NCBI GenBank assembly: GCA_964566545.1
Contig: CAZMIX010000010.1
Span: 1 to 55,586, forward strand
Direction of reading: 5' to 3'
DNA: 55,586 nucleotides
From: JAEYFP01 sp964566545
Lineage (GTDB): Bacteria; Bacillota; Clostridia; Lachnospirales; Lachnospiraceae
Numbering within the stretch: the first letter of the stretch is position 1; every line of letters starts with the position of its first letter. The translations under genes were made by a program, and so were the position numbers. The notes below the pieces were generated by a model, which worked only from the letters and a program-made list of their open reading frames with translations, was not told the DNA's origin and ran no database searches. Positions 41,620-50,091 of this stretch are shown one piece after another.

Positions 41620-42894
41620 GTGATTAAGAAAGAAATGATTGCGATGTTGCTGGCAGGCGGTCAAGGGAGCAGACTGGGCATATTGACATCAAAAGTAGCA
41701 AAACCTGCAGTATCTTTCGGAGGAAAATACAGGATCATTGATTTTCCTCTGAGCAATTGTATCAATTCGGGAATTGATACGGTTGGTGTGTTGACGCAGT
41801 ATCAGCCGCTTCGTCTGAATACCCATATTGGAATCGGTATTCCGTGGGATCTGGATAGGAATATCGGCGGGGTGACTGTTCTTCCGCCGTATGAAAGGAG
41901 CGGAAACAGCGAGTGGTATACGGGCACGGCGAATGCCATTTACCAGAATATTAATTATATGGAAATGTTTAATCCGGAGTATGTGCTGATTCTTTCAGGC
42001 GATCATATTTATAAAATGGATTATGAAGTCATGCTCGATTTTCATAAGGCCAATCATGCGGATGTCACAATTGCCGCGATGCCTGTGCCATATGAGGAAG
42101 CAAAACGCTTTGGCATCGTCATTACCGATGAAAACAGGAAGATCACGGAATTCGAGGAAAAGCCGGATAATCCAAGGAGTAATTTGGCTTCCATGGGCAT
42201 CTATATCTTTAATTGGAAGATACTCAAGGAGGCCTTGATTGAAAAGTCCGAGCAGCCCGCATTGGATTTTGGAAAGCACATTATCCCGCATTGCCACGAA
42301 AACGGAGGAAGGCTGTTTGCCTACGAATATAACGGTTATTGGAAGGATGTCGGTACGCTGAATTCCTATTGGGAAGCGAATATGGAGCTGATCGATATCA
42401 TACCTGAATTTAATTTATATGAAGAATATTGGAAAATTTACACAAAGAGTGACATGCTGCCGCCGCAATACATATCGAGCGACAGTGTTGTAGAGAAGAG
42501 TATCATTGGGGAAGGTACAAATATTTACGGAAAGGTTTATAATTCTGTGATTGGATGCGGTGTCACGGTCGGAAAGGATACGGTGATCCGGGATTCCATC
42601 ATCATGAATGAGGTTGTGATCGGTGAGGGCTGTGTGCTGAATAAGGCAATTGTTGCCGAGAATACGGTGATTAATGCCTGGGTGACGCTGGGTGTGGGCG
42701 AAGAGGTGGAAAATGAGACGGATCCGCACATTTATGCGCACGGTATCGTAACGGTCGGCGAAAACACGATAATACCTGAGGGCGTTACGATCGGCAAGAA
42801 CAGTATCGTTTCCGGAGAGACCAAAGAATCGGATTATGCAGACGGCTTGTTAGCAGGAGGAAAAACATTGATTAAGGCGGGTGATGAACGGTGA
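41620..42894 (+). CDS. glgC: Glucose-1-phosphate adenylyltransferase, catalytic subunit
   Basis: This makes ADP-glucose from glucose-1-phosphate and ATP for glycogen synthesis. It is 424 residues: an N-terminal nucleotidyltransferase domain with MLLAGGQGSRLG, the catalytic SGDHIYKMDY near residue 128 and FEEKPDNPRS near 178, then a left-handed beta-helix of hexapeptide repeats from about residue 290. The start is the GTG at 41620 with AAGAGGTG upstream. It overlaps glgD by 4 bp (GTGA), so the two subunits are translated together. Confidence 0.95.
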   Translation: MIKKEMIAMLLAGGQGSRLGILTSKVAKPAVSFGGKYRIIDFPLSNCINSGIDTVGVLTQYQPLRLNTHIGIGIPWDLDRNIGGVTVLPPYERSGNSEWYTGTANAIYQNINYMEMFNPEYVLILSGDHIYKMDYEVMLDFHKANHADVTIAAMPVPYEEAKRFGIVITDENRKITEFEEKPDNPRSNLASMGIYIFNWKILKEALIEKSEQPALDFGKHIIPHCHENGGRLFAYEYNGYWKDVGTLNSYWEANMELIDIIPEFNLYEEYWKIYTKSDMLPPQYISSDSVVEKSIIGEGTNIYGKVYNSVIGCGVTVGKDTVIRDSIIMNEVVIGEGCVLNKAIVAENTVINAWVTLGVGEEVENETDPHIYAHGIVTVGENTIIPEGVTIGKNSIVSGETKESDYADGLLAGGKTLIKAGDER

Positions 42895-44009
42895 GAGCAA
42901 TAGGATTTGTTTTGGCAGGCGGAAACAGCTTCAGGATGAAAGAACTTTCGCAGAAGCGGGCGATAGCCGCAATGCCCGTAGCGGGCAGCTACCGGAGTAT
43001 TGACTTTGCGCTGAGTAATATGTCCAATTCTCATATTGCAAAGGTCGGCGTGCTGACCCAATATAATGCAAGAAGCTTAAACGAGCATTTAAGCTCCTCT
43101 AAGTGGTGGGATTTCGGGCGTAAGCAGGGAGGCTTGTTTGTATTCACCCCGACAGTGACCGTGGATAACAGTTTTTGGTACCGGGGGACGGCAGATGCCC
43201 TTTACCAGAACCTGTCGTTCTTGAAAAATAGCCACGAGCCTTACGTGGTTATTGCCTCCGGTGACGGTGTATATAAAATGGACTATAATAAAGTGCTCGA
43301 ATATCATATTGAAAAGAAATCAGATATTACGGTCGTCTGCAAGGATATTGAAGAAAATGACGAGGCGGAGCGGTATGGGATTGTCAAGCTGAACGAGGAT
43401 TCCCGCATCGAGGAATTCGACGAAAAGCCGATGGTCGCAAAATCTAATACGATTTCATGCGGAATTTATGTGATCAGAAGAAGGCAGCTCATCGAGCTGA
43501 TCGAAAAGTGTGCGGAAGAGGAGCGTTTTGATTTTGTAAGGGACGTGCTGATCCGATACAAAAATATTAAGAAAATCTATGCCTATAAGATGAAGGATTA
43601 TTGGAGCAACATTGCTTCGGTTGAGGACTATTATCGGACAAACATGGATTTTTTGATGCCTTCGGTCAGGGATTACTTTTTTAGGCAGTATCCGGACATC
43701 TATTCCAAGGTAGACGATCTGCCGCCGGCGAAATACAATGTCGGTTCCAATGTCAAGAACAGCCTGATTTCCAGCGGCTCCATTATTAATGGCACCGTAG
43801 AGGATTCTGTTATCTTCAAAAAGGTGTTCGTAGGCAACAACTGTGTGATTAAAAATTCCATTATTCTGAACGATGTTTATATCGGGGATAATACGCATAT
43901 TGAGAATTGTATCGTAGAAAGCAGGGATACGATCCGGGCAAATTCTTATTTTAAGGGAGAAGGCGAAATTAAAATCGTTGTGGAAAAGAACGAGCGTTAC
44001 GTGCTTTGA
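42891..44009 (+). CDS. glgD: Glucose-1-phosphate adenylyltransferase regulatory subunit
   Basis: This is a GlgC paralogue of 372 residues found in Firmicutes, which forms a hetero-oligomer with GlgC and raises its activity. The nucleotide loop is weakened (LAGGNSFRMKEL instead of GGxGxRL), and the catalytic stretch reads SGDGVYKMDY, as expected for the non-catalytic subunit. The C-terminus has hexapeptide repeats (VEDSVIFKKVFVGNN). It starts at a GTG overlapping glgC by 4 bp. Confidence 0.94.
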   Translation: MRAIGFVLAGGNSFRMKELSQKRAIAAMPVAGSYRSIDFALSNMSNSHIAKVGVLTQYNARSLNEHLSSSKWWDFGRKQGGLFVFTPTVTVDNSFWYRGTADALYQNLSFLKNSHEPYVVIASGDGVYKMDYNKVLEYHIEKKSDITVVCKDIEENDEAERYGIVKLNEDSRIEEFDEKPMVAKSNTISCGIYVIRRRQLIELIEKCAEEERFDFVRDVLIRYKNIKKIYAYKMKDYWSNIASVEDYYRTNMDFLMPSVRDYFFRQYPDIYSKVDDLPPAKYNVGSNVKNSLISSGSIINGTVEDSVIFKKVFVGNNCVIKNSIILNDVYIGDNTHIENCIVESRDTIRANSYFKGEGEIKIVVEKNERYVL

Positions 44010-44040
44010 TTTTGGTATTGTTACCGGGAGGAGAAGAATT

Positions 44041-44313
44041 ATGAACGTTACGGATGTTAGGGTACGCATGGTTGCAAAGGAAGGAAAGATGAAAGCAGTT
44101 GTATCGATTACGCTTGACGATGAATTTGTCATTCATGACATCAAGGTAATCGAAGGAGAGAGGGGTCTGTTTATCGCGATGCCCAGCAGAAAAACAACGG
44201 AGGGGGAATATAGGGATATCGCTCATCCGATCAGCTCCGAGGTAAGGGAAAAGATACAGACCATTATTTTGGCGGGCTATGAAAAGGTCATGCGGGAGGA
44301 AACGAAAGAATAG
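44041..44313 (+). CDS. spoVG: Septation/regulatory protein SpoVG
   Basis: This is a 90-residue nucleic-acid-binding regulator linked to sporulation and septation in Firmicutes. The whole conserved core is present: MNVTDVRVR, ITLDDEFVIHDIKVIEG, and the hallmark GLFIAMPSRKT with EYRDIAHPI. GGGAGGAGAAG precedes the ATG, 31 bases after glgD. A strong terminator follows. Confidence 0.95.
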   Translation: MNVTDVRVRMVAKEGKMKAVVSITLDDEFVIHDIKVIEGERGLFIAMPSRKTTEGEYRDIAHPISSEVREKIQTIILAGYEKVMREETKE

Positions 44314-44327
44314 TGAGGATATAACGA

Positions 44328-44355
44328 AAAGACAGGTTTTCGGACCTGTCTTTTT
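44328..44355 (+). terminator. Terminator of the glgC-glgD-spoVG operon
   Basis: AAAGACAGGT and ACCTGTCTTT form a perfect 10-bp stem with a 6-base loop, followed by TTG. Confidence 0.9.
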
Positions 44356-44536
44356 GTGTTTGCGCGCCATGGGCGCGCTCTAATGCGAGAAAGTCCACCC
44401 GGCGAAAACATCAAGGAACAGTTGAGGACAAATGGAACAACTTACTTGTTAAGTTGATTGAACCGCCGTATACGGAACCGTACGTACGGTGGTGTGAGAG
44501 GTCGGGAAATTTATTTAAATTTCCCTCCTACTCGAT
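44356..44536 (+). mobile_element. Group II intron remnant (domains V and VI retained, ORF lost)
   Basis: Domain V is recognisable at about 44460-44493: ACCGCCGTA pairs with TACGGTGGT, with upper stem TACG/CGTA around GAAC and the CG bulge. GTGTGAGAGG follows, then domain VI (GGGAAATTT/AAATTTCCC, 44504-44525) and the intron-end-like TCCTACTCGAT. The GC-rich hairpin GCGCGCC/GGCGCGC (44362-44378) with the following GAGAAAGTCC resembles an intron 5' end, so the whole may be a 180-bp deletion derivative. No reverse transcriptase gene remains. It lies immediately behind the spoVG terminator. Nothing else is seen in 44314-44629. Confidence 0.7.
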
Positions 44537-44629
44537 TGCTGAGGATAGGAATCTTTTTTTATGGACTTCACGCGGTTGTTTTGGTATACTGAAATAATGC
44601 AAAAACATGCCAAGAGGAAAGGAAACAAG

Positions 44630-45205
44630 ATGTATCTGATTGCAGGTTTGGGAAATCCTAAAACAGAATATAAAAACACGAGGCACAATATCGGCTTTGA
44701 TGTAATAGATGTGCTGGCGGATCAGTATAATATTGTAACGGAGATTAGAAAACACAGAGCTTTTTGCGGCAAGGGCTTTATCGGAAACGAAAAGGTCGTG
44801 CTCGCGATGCCGCAGACCTTTATGAACTTAAGCGGTGAGAGCATCCGGGAAATTGTAAATTATTATCGAATTGATGTGGGAAAAGAGTTGATTGTCATTT
44901 ATGATGATATTGATCTGGACGCCGGGCAGCTTCGCATCCGTAAAAAGGGGAGCGCCGGCGGCCATAACGGCATGAAGAGCATTATCGGTCAGCTCAAAAC
45001 GGAAAGCTTTACTCGCATTCGCATGGGTGTTGGCGGAAAGCCAAAGGGTTATGATCTGGCAGATTATGTGCTCGGCCATTTTTCGAAAGCGGAGCGGGAG
45101 GTGATGGATGAGAGTATCATCAGGGCGGCGCAGGCGGTTCGGATCATCATCGAAAACGGCGTGGACATGGCGATGAACCAGTTCAACGGCAAAGAGAAGG
45201 AGTGA
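44630..45205 (+). CDS. pth: Peptidyl-tRNA hydrolase
   Basis: This releases tRNA from stalled peptidyl-tRNA. It is 191 residues, normal for Pth. Motifs are the N-terminal LIAGLGNPKTEYKNTRHNIGF (catalytic His in the TRHN run), the central PQTFMNLSG and IYDDIDLDAG (Asp), and KGSAGGHNGMKSII. The ATG at 44630 follows AAGAGGAAAGGA; frames further upstream run into the intron remnant. mfd starts 4 bases after the stop, a common pairing in Firmicutes. Confidence 0.96.
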   Translation: MYLIAGLGNPKTEYKNTRHNIGFDVIDVLADQYNIVTEIRKHRAFCGKGFIGNEKVVLAMPQTFMNLSGESIREIVNYYRIDVGKELIVIYDDIDLDAGQLRIRKKGSAGGHNGMKSIIGQLKTESFTRIRMGVGGKPKGYDLADYVLGHFSKAEREVMDESIIRAAQAVRIIIENGVDMAMNQFNGKEKE

Positions 45206-45209
45206 TAGG

Positions 45210-48200
45210 GTGGAAGCGCTGTTAGACCCCCTAAAGGAGCTTGCCGAGTTTGAAGAGGCGAGACAGGAGCTGGTAAGAAAAGAGGGCATTATCGAAATAA
45301 GCGGTTGTGCCGACTCTCAAAAATTACATATGTCTTATGGCTTCAGCGATGGTTTTTTATACAAAATCATCGTTACTTTCAGTGAGCAAAGAGCAAAGGA
45401 AATTTATGAAGATTATCAGTTTTATGAGAAAAACGTTTATTTGTATCCGGCAAAGGATTTGATTTTTTATCAGGCGGATATTCATGGAAATCTGCTGACC
45501 AAGCAGCGTTTAAAGTGTTTAAAAGCACTGCTTTTAAAAGAGCCGGTTACGATCGTGACGACGTTTGATGCGTTTATGGATCATATTGTGCCGCTTTCGG
45601 TGATCGAGGATCATATGATGGAGTTATCCCCGGGAGAGACACTTGATGTAAAGGATTTTGCAAGAGAGCTGACGGCGCTTGGCTATGAACGGAACTATCA
45701 GGTGGAGTACGAAGGGCAGTTTTCCATGCGCGGCGGCATCATCGATATTTTTCCGCTGACAGAAGAGAATCCGGTAAGAATCGAGCTTTGGGGCGATGAA
45801 ATCGATTCGATCCGCAGCTTTGATATTTTGAGCCAGCGTTCGCTCGAAACGCTTTCCTCTATTTTGATTTTTCCGGCAACGGAAACAGTTTTGACCGAGG
45901 AGGAAAAGGCGGAGGGAGTAAGGGCGATTGAGAAAGAGGCCGGAAAGCTTGCGGAGAGCTTGAAAAAGGATTTTAAGACCGAGGAATCGTATCGGGTAAA
46001 GCAGCTTGTATCCTCCTTGAAAGAGCAGCTTTTGGAGCTTGGCGTGGGCGGCGTCAATATCGAGAGCTATTTGGATTATTTTTATGAAGGACATGTATCC
46101 TTTTTGGATTATTTTGAAAAGGAAAAGACGGTGCTGTTTTTAGATGAGCCCGCCAGACTATATGAAAAGGGGAATGCTGTCGAGCAGGAGTTTCGAGAGA
46201 GTATGAAGCAGCGGCTCACCAAGGGGTATGTGCTGCCCGGGCAGACCGATATCCTTTATGCCAAGGAAGAGATATTCGGACGCCTGGAAAGGAGGCATTG
46301 CATCGCGTTGTCCTCCCTGCAGGTAAGAAAGGGTGTCTATAAGACCGAGGCAAAGCATTCGATCGCCGCAAAGGCGATGAACTCCTACAATAACAGCTTT
46401 GAAGCGCTTGTTTCGGATCTGCGCAGATATAAAAAGAACGGCTACCGTGTTATTTTACTGTCCGCATCAAGGACAAGGGCGGCAAGGCTTTCCGAGGATC
46501 TAAGGGAAGAGGAGCTGAACAGCTTTTTCACGGCAGACTACGATCATACGGTTAAGCCGGGCGAAATCATGGTGATGCACGGGCGAATCCGGCAGGGCTT
46601 TGAATATCCGATTTTAAAATTTGTTGTGATTTCGGAGAGCGACATCTTTACGGCGCAGAAGAAAAAACGCCCGAAGCGAAAAAAATACGAGGGACAGAGC
46701 ATCCAGAGCTTTACGGAGCTTTCCGTAGGCGATTTTGTCGTACATGAAAGCCACGGGCTTGGCGTCTATAAGGGCATCGAGCAGGTGACGGTCGAAAAGG
46801 TTACAAAGGACTACATGAAAATTGAATACCGCGACGGCGGTAATCTATATATTCCGGCGACTGCGCTTGACGCGATTCAGAAATATTCCTCCAAGGGAGC
46901 CGGGCAGCCAAGGCTGAACAAGCTTGGCGGCACAGAATGGGCAAAAACGAAGGCGCGCGTCAAAAGCGCGGTCGATGTCATTGCGACCGACCTTGTTGAG
47001 CTCTATGCGGTGCGTCAGGAGAAGAGCGGCCACCAATTCAGTCAGGATACGGTGTGGCAGACAGAGTTTGAAGAACTGTTTCCGTTTGAGGAGACGGAAG
47101 ATCAGCTTCTTGCGATTGATGCAACAAAGCATGATATGGAAAGCATGAAAATTATGGATCGCTTAATTTGTGGGGATGTTGGCTACGGAAAGACGGAAAT
47201 TGCAATTCGGGCGGCATTTAAGGCGGTGCAGGAAGGTAAGCAGGTTGTTTATCTTGTGCCGACGACGATTTTAGCGCAGCAGCATTACAATACATTTGTG
47301 CAGCGTATGAAAGATTATCCGGTGCGCGTGGATATGCTGTCCCGGTTTCGTACAACGGCAGAACAGAAAAAGACCGTGGCCGATTTAAAAAAAGGGCTTG
47401 TAGATATTGCAATCGGCACGCACAGGCTGCTTTCCGCAGATGTGGTTTATAAGGATCTTGGACTGCTGATCATTGACGAGGAGCAGCGCTTTGGCGTGAC
47501 GCACAAGGAAAAGATTAAGAAGCTGAAAGAAAATGTGGATGTGCTGACGCTGACAGCGACGCCGATTCCACGTACACTGCATATGAGCCTTGTCGGCATC
47601 CGCGATATGAGTGTACTGGAGGAGGCTCCGCAGGATCGTATGCCAATCCAGACATTTGTCATGGAATATAATGAGGAAATGGTAAGAGAGGCGGTCAACC
47701 GTGAGCTTGCGCGTGACGGACAGGTTTTTTACGTTTATAACAGGGTGAGCACGATTGCCGACATGACGGTGGCACTGCAAAGACTTGTGCCGGAGGCGAC
47801 GATCGCCTATGCGCACGGTCAGATGCGGGAACAGGAGCTTGAGCGCATTATGTTTGATTTTGTGAACGGCGACATCGATGTGCTTGTTTCTACGACAATT
47901 ATTGAAACGGGATTGGATATTTCCAATGTCAACACGATGATTATTCATGATTCCGACAACATGGGACTTTCCCAGCTTTATCAGCTGAGAGGCCGTGTGG
48001 GACGTTCCAACAGGACGGCTTACGCATTTTTGATGTATCGAAAGGATAAGCTGTTAAAAGAAGTGGCGGAAAAGCGCCTGCAGGCGATCCGCGAATTTAC
48101 GGAGCTTGGAAGCGGCTTTAAAATTGCGATGCGCGATTTAGAAATCCGGGGCGCCGGAAATCTGCTAGGAGAGCGGCAGAGCGGACATATGGAATCGGTT

Positions 48201-48734
48201 GGCTATGATTTATACTGTAAGATGTTAAATGAAGCGGTCAAACGAAAAAAAGGCATCGAGACGGCGGAGGATTATTCTGTCAGTGTCGATTTGAACGTAG
48301 ATGCATTTATTCCCGACAGCTACATTGTAAACGAATACCAAAAAATTGATATTTATAAGCGGATCGCGAGCATTGAGAACAGCGCGGAAAAGGAAGATAT
48401 GCAGGAAGAGCTGACAGACCGGTTCGGCACACTGCCGAAATCTGTACTGAATCTGCTTTTAATTGCCTATTTGCGTGTACTTGCAAGAGAGGTATTCATC
48501 ACGGAAATTAAGGGTGAGCCGCGTGCACTCAAGCTTAATGTTTATGAGAAAGCGGTCTACAATACAGAAAAAATCGGTCCATTTATCGCAGGCTATAGGG
48601 GTCGGCTGAGCTTAAAAACGGTCGCAAGGCCGTACTTTATTTATGAGATGCCAAGAGAAGCGGCGGGAGACGGTGAGGAAATGTTAAAGGCAGTATACGA
48701 GTTGCTGACGCAGATGAAGTATTTGACATTCTGA
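45210..48734 (+). CDS. mfd: Transcription-repair coupling factor
   Basis: Mfd removes RNA polymerase stalled at DNA damage and recruits UvrA. It is 1174 residues, full length. The UvrB-like N-terminus carries FSMRGGIIDIFP near residue 173. The RNA-polymerase interaction domain has SVGDFVVHESHGLGVYKG near 510. The RecG-like translocase has Walker A CGDVGYGKTE near 655, the DEEQ box near 755, LTATPIPRTL and QLRGRVGRS, followed by the C-terminal TRCF domain. The start is a GTG with AAGGAG 8 bases upstream. Confidence 0.97.
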   Translation: MEALLDPLKELAEFEEARQELVRKEGIIEISGCADSQKLHMSYGFSDGFLYKIIVTFSEQRAKEIYEDYQFYEKNVYLYPAKDLIFYQADIHGNLLTKQRLKCLKALLLKEPVTIVTTFDAFMDHIVPLSVIEDHMMELSPGETLDVKDFARELTALGYERNYQVEYEGQFSMRGGIIDIFPLTEENPVRIELWGDEIDSIRSFDILSQRSLETLSSILIFPATETVLTEEEKAEGVRAIEKEAGKLAESLKKDFKTEESYRVKQLVSSLKEQLLELGVGGVNIESYLDYFYEGHVSFLDYFEKEKTVLFLDEPARLYEKGNAVEQEFRESMKQRLTKGYVLPGQTDILYAKEEIFGRLERRHCIALSSLQVRKGVYKTEAKHSIAAKAMNSYNNSFEALVSDLRRYKKNGYRVILLSASRTRAARLSEDLREEELNSFFTADYDHTVKPGEIMVMHGRIRQGFEYPILKFVVISESDIFTAQKKKRPKRKKYEGQSIQSFTELSVGDFVVHESHGLGVYKGIEQVTVEKVTKDYMKIEYRDGGNLYIPATALDAIQKYSSKGAGQPRLNKLGGTEWAKTKARVKSAVDVIATDLVELYAVRQEKSGHQFSQDTVWQTEFEELFPFEETEDQLLAIDATKHDMESMKIMDRLICGDVGYGKTEIAIRAAFKAVQEGKQVVYLVPTTILAQQHYNTFVQRMKDYPVRVDMLSRFRTTAEQKKTVADLKKGLVDIAIGTHRLLSADVVYKDLGLLIIDEEQRFGVTHKEKIKKLKENVDVLTLTATPIPRTLHMSLVGIRDMSVLEEAPQDRMPIQTFVMEYNEEMVREAVNRELARDGQVFYVYNRVSTIADMTVALQRLVPEATIAYAHGQMREQELERIMFDFVNGDIDVLVSTTIIETGLDISNVNTMIIHDSDNMGLSQLYQLRGRVGRSNRTAYAFLMYRKDKLLKEVAEKRLQAIREFTELGSGFKIAMRDLEIRGAGNLLGERQSGHMESVGYDLYCKMLNEAVKRKKGIETAEDYSVSVDLNVDAFIPDSYIVNEYQKIDIYKRIASIENSAEKEDMQEELTDRFGTLPKSVLNLLLIAYLRVLAREVFITEIKGEPRALKLNVYEKAVYNTEKIGPFIAGYRGRLSLKTVARPYFIYEMPREAAGDGEEMLKAVYELLTQMKYLTF

Positions 48735-48776
48735 TGTGAACGATAAATATATAGACAAATATATTTAAATTAACAA

Positions 48777-48819
48777 TTGAGATTTAGGGGATTTGGTGCT
48801 ATAATGTCGTAAGACATTA
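48777..48819 (+). promoter_or_regulatory. Upstream promoter of fba with overlapping inverted repeat
   Basis: TTGAGA (48777-48782), 17-bp spacer, TATAAT (48800-48805) with an extended TG. The inverted repeat TAATGTC-GTAA-GACATTA (48802-48819) overlaps the -10 and the start region and could be an operator. Confidence 0.75.
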
Positions 48820-48867
48820 GCGCAGGAACGAAGTGGAGTGCGCATATAGTAATGAAATGAAACTTCA

Positions 48868-48879
48868 TGCTATAATGTC
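48868..48879 (+). promoter_or_regulatory. Possible second fba promoter
   Basis: TGCTATAATGTC is an exact repeat of 48797-48808, again an extended -10, 71 bp downstream. The -35 region is weak. Confidence 0.45.
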
Positions 48880-48940
48880 ATCGGCGGTCAAATGGCTGCG
48901 GATCCAAATAATAAATTCTAAGATGAAAGGATGATAAACA

Positions 48941-49876
48941 ATGGCATTAGTTACAACAACTGAAATGTTCAAGAAGGCTTACGAGGGCGGATATGCAATC
49001 GGCGCTTTCAATGTAAACAACATGGAAATCGTACAGGGTATTACCGAGGCGGCAGGTGAATTAAATTCACCTCTGATCCTTCAGGTATCCGCAGGCGCAA
49101 GAAAGTATGCAAAGCACAACTATCTTGTAAAGCTTGTTGAAGCAGCGCTGATGGAAAATGATATTCCGATCGCGCTTCACCTCGATCATGGCGATACATT
49201 CGAGCTTTGCAAATCCTGTATCGACGGCGGTTTTACTTCCGTTATGATTGATGGTTCCCATCACAGCTTTGAAGACAATATCGCGCTCACAAAGCAGGTT
49301 GTGGAATACGCACACGCACGCGGCGCTGTCGTAGAGGGTGAGCTTGGAAGACTTGCAGGTATCGAGGACGCGGTTAATGTCAGCGCAGAGGATGCTTCTT
49401 ATACGAGACCTGATGAAGTAGAAGAATTCGTAACAAAGACGGGCGTTGATTCCCTCGCGATCGCGATCGGTACAAGCCACGGCGCATACAAGTTTAAGCC
49501 GGGCCAGAAGCCTCAGCTTCGTTTCGATATTCTTGAAGAGGTAGAGAGGAGATTGCCGAAGTTCCCGATCGTTCTTCACGGCGCTTCCAGTGTTGTTCCC
49601 GAGTATGTTCAGATCATCAACAAGTTCGGCGGAAAGCTGGACGATGCGATCGGTATCCCGGAGGATATGTTGAGACAGGCTGCAAAGATGGCGGTTTGTA
49701 AGATCAATATCGATTCCGACCTTCGTCTCGCTTTGACGGCAGGCATCAGACAGTATATGGCTGAGAATCCGTCGGCATTCGACCCGAGACAGTATCTGAC
49801 ACCGGCAAGAGCAAACATCAAAACTCTTGTCGCGCATAAAATTACAAACGTACTTGGTTCTGACGGAAAGGCTTAA
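48941..49876 (+). CDS. fba: Class II fructose-bisphosphate aldolase
   Basis: This is a zinc-dependent glycolytic enzyme cleaving fructose-1,6-bisphosphate. It is 311 residues. Metal and catalytic features are LHLDHGDTFE (Asp/His near residue 82), VEGELGRLAGIED near 131, SHGAYKF near 179 and LHGASSV near 209. AAAGGATG precedes the ATG. It has its own promoter region with a duplicated extended -10 and a strong terminator afterwards, so it is probably monocistronic and highly expressed. Confidence 0.96.
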   Translation: MALVTTTEMFKKAYEGGYAIGAFNVNNMEIVQGITEAAGELNSPLILQVSAGARKYAKHNYLVKLVEAALMENDIPIALHLDHGDTFELCKSCIDGGFTSVMIDGSHHSFEDNIALTKQVVEYAHARGAVVEGELGRLAGIEDAVNVSAEDASYTRPDEVEEFVTKTGVDSLAIAIGTSHGAYKFKPGQKPQLRFDILEEVERRLPKFPIVLHGASSVVPEYVQIINKFGGKLDDAIGIPEDMLRQAAKMAVCKINIDSDLRLALTAGIRQYMAENPSAFDPRQYLTPARANIKTLVAHKITNVLGSDGKA

Positions 49877-49898
49877 AAATAGGCTGATTTCTAATAAA

Positions 49899-49950
49899 AA
49901 GGAAGGGCTGCTATATCTTGTGGTATGGCGGCCCTTCCTTAACTATTTTT
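49899..49950 (+). terminator. Terminator of fba
   Basis: AAGGAAGGGC (49899-49908) pairs with GCCCTTCCTT (49931-49940), then AACTATTTTT. Confidence 0.85.
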
Positions 49951-50091
49951 AAAATGTTCGCCTAAACAGCGCTCCTATTTTATTGAAGTTTGTCATCTTT
50001 TATGATAAATTAAAAGTTAGAAGAGGATAGAAATACCTACCAATGAAAGCAGCTGAAAAAAAGTTTCACCATTTATGATTGGGGAGATGAT

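Noticed and set aside
49067..49837. Long open frame antisense to fba (256 codons)
   Set aside because: Complete overlap with a canonical aldolase gene and no recognisable domain or start signal.
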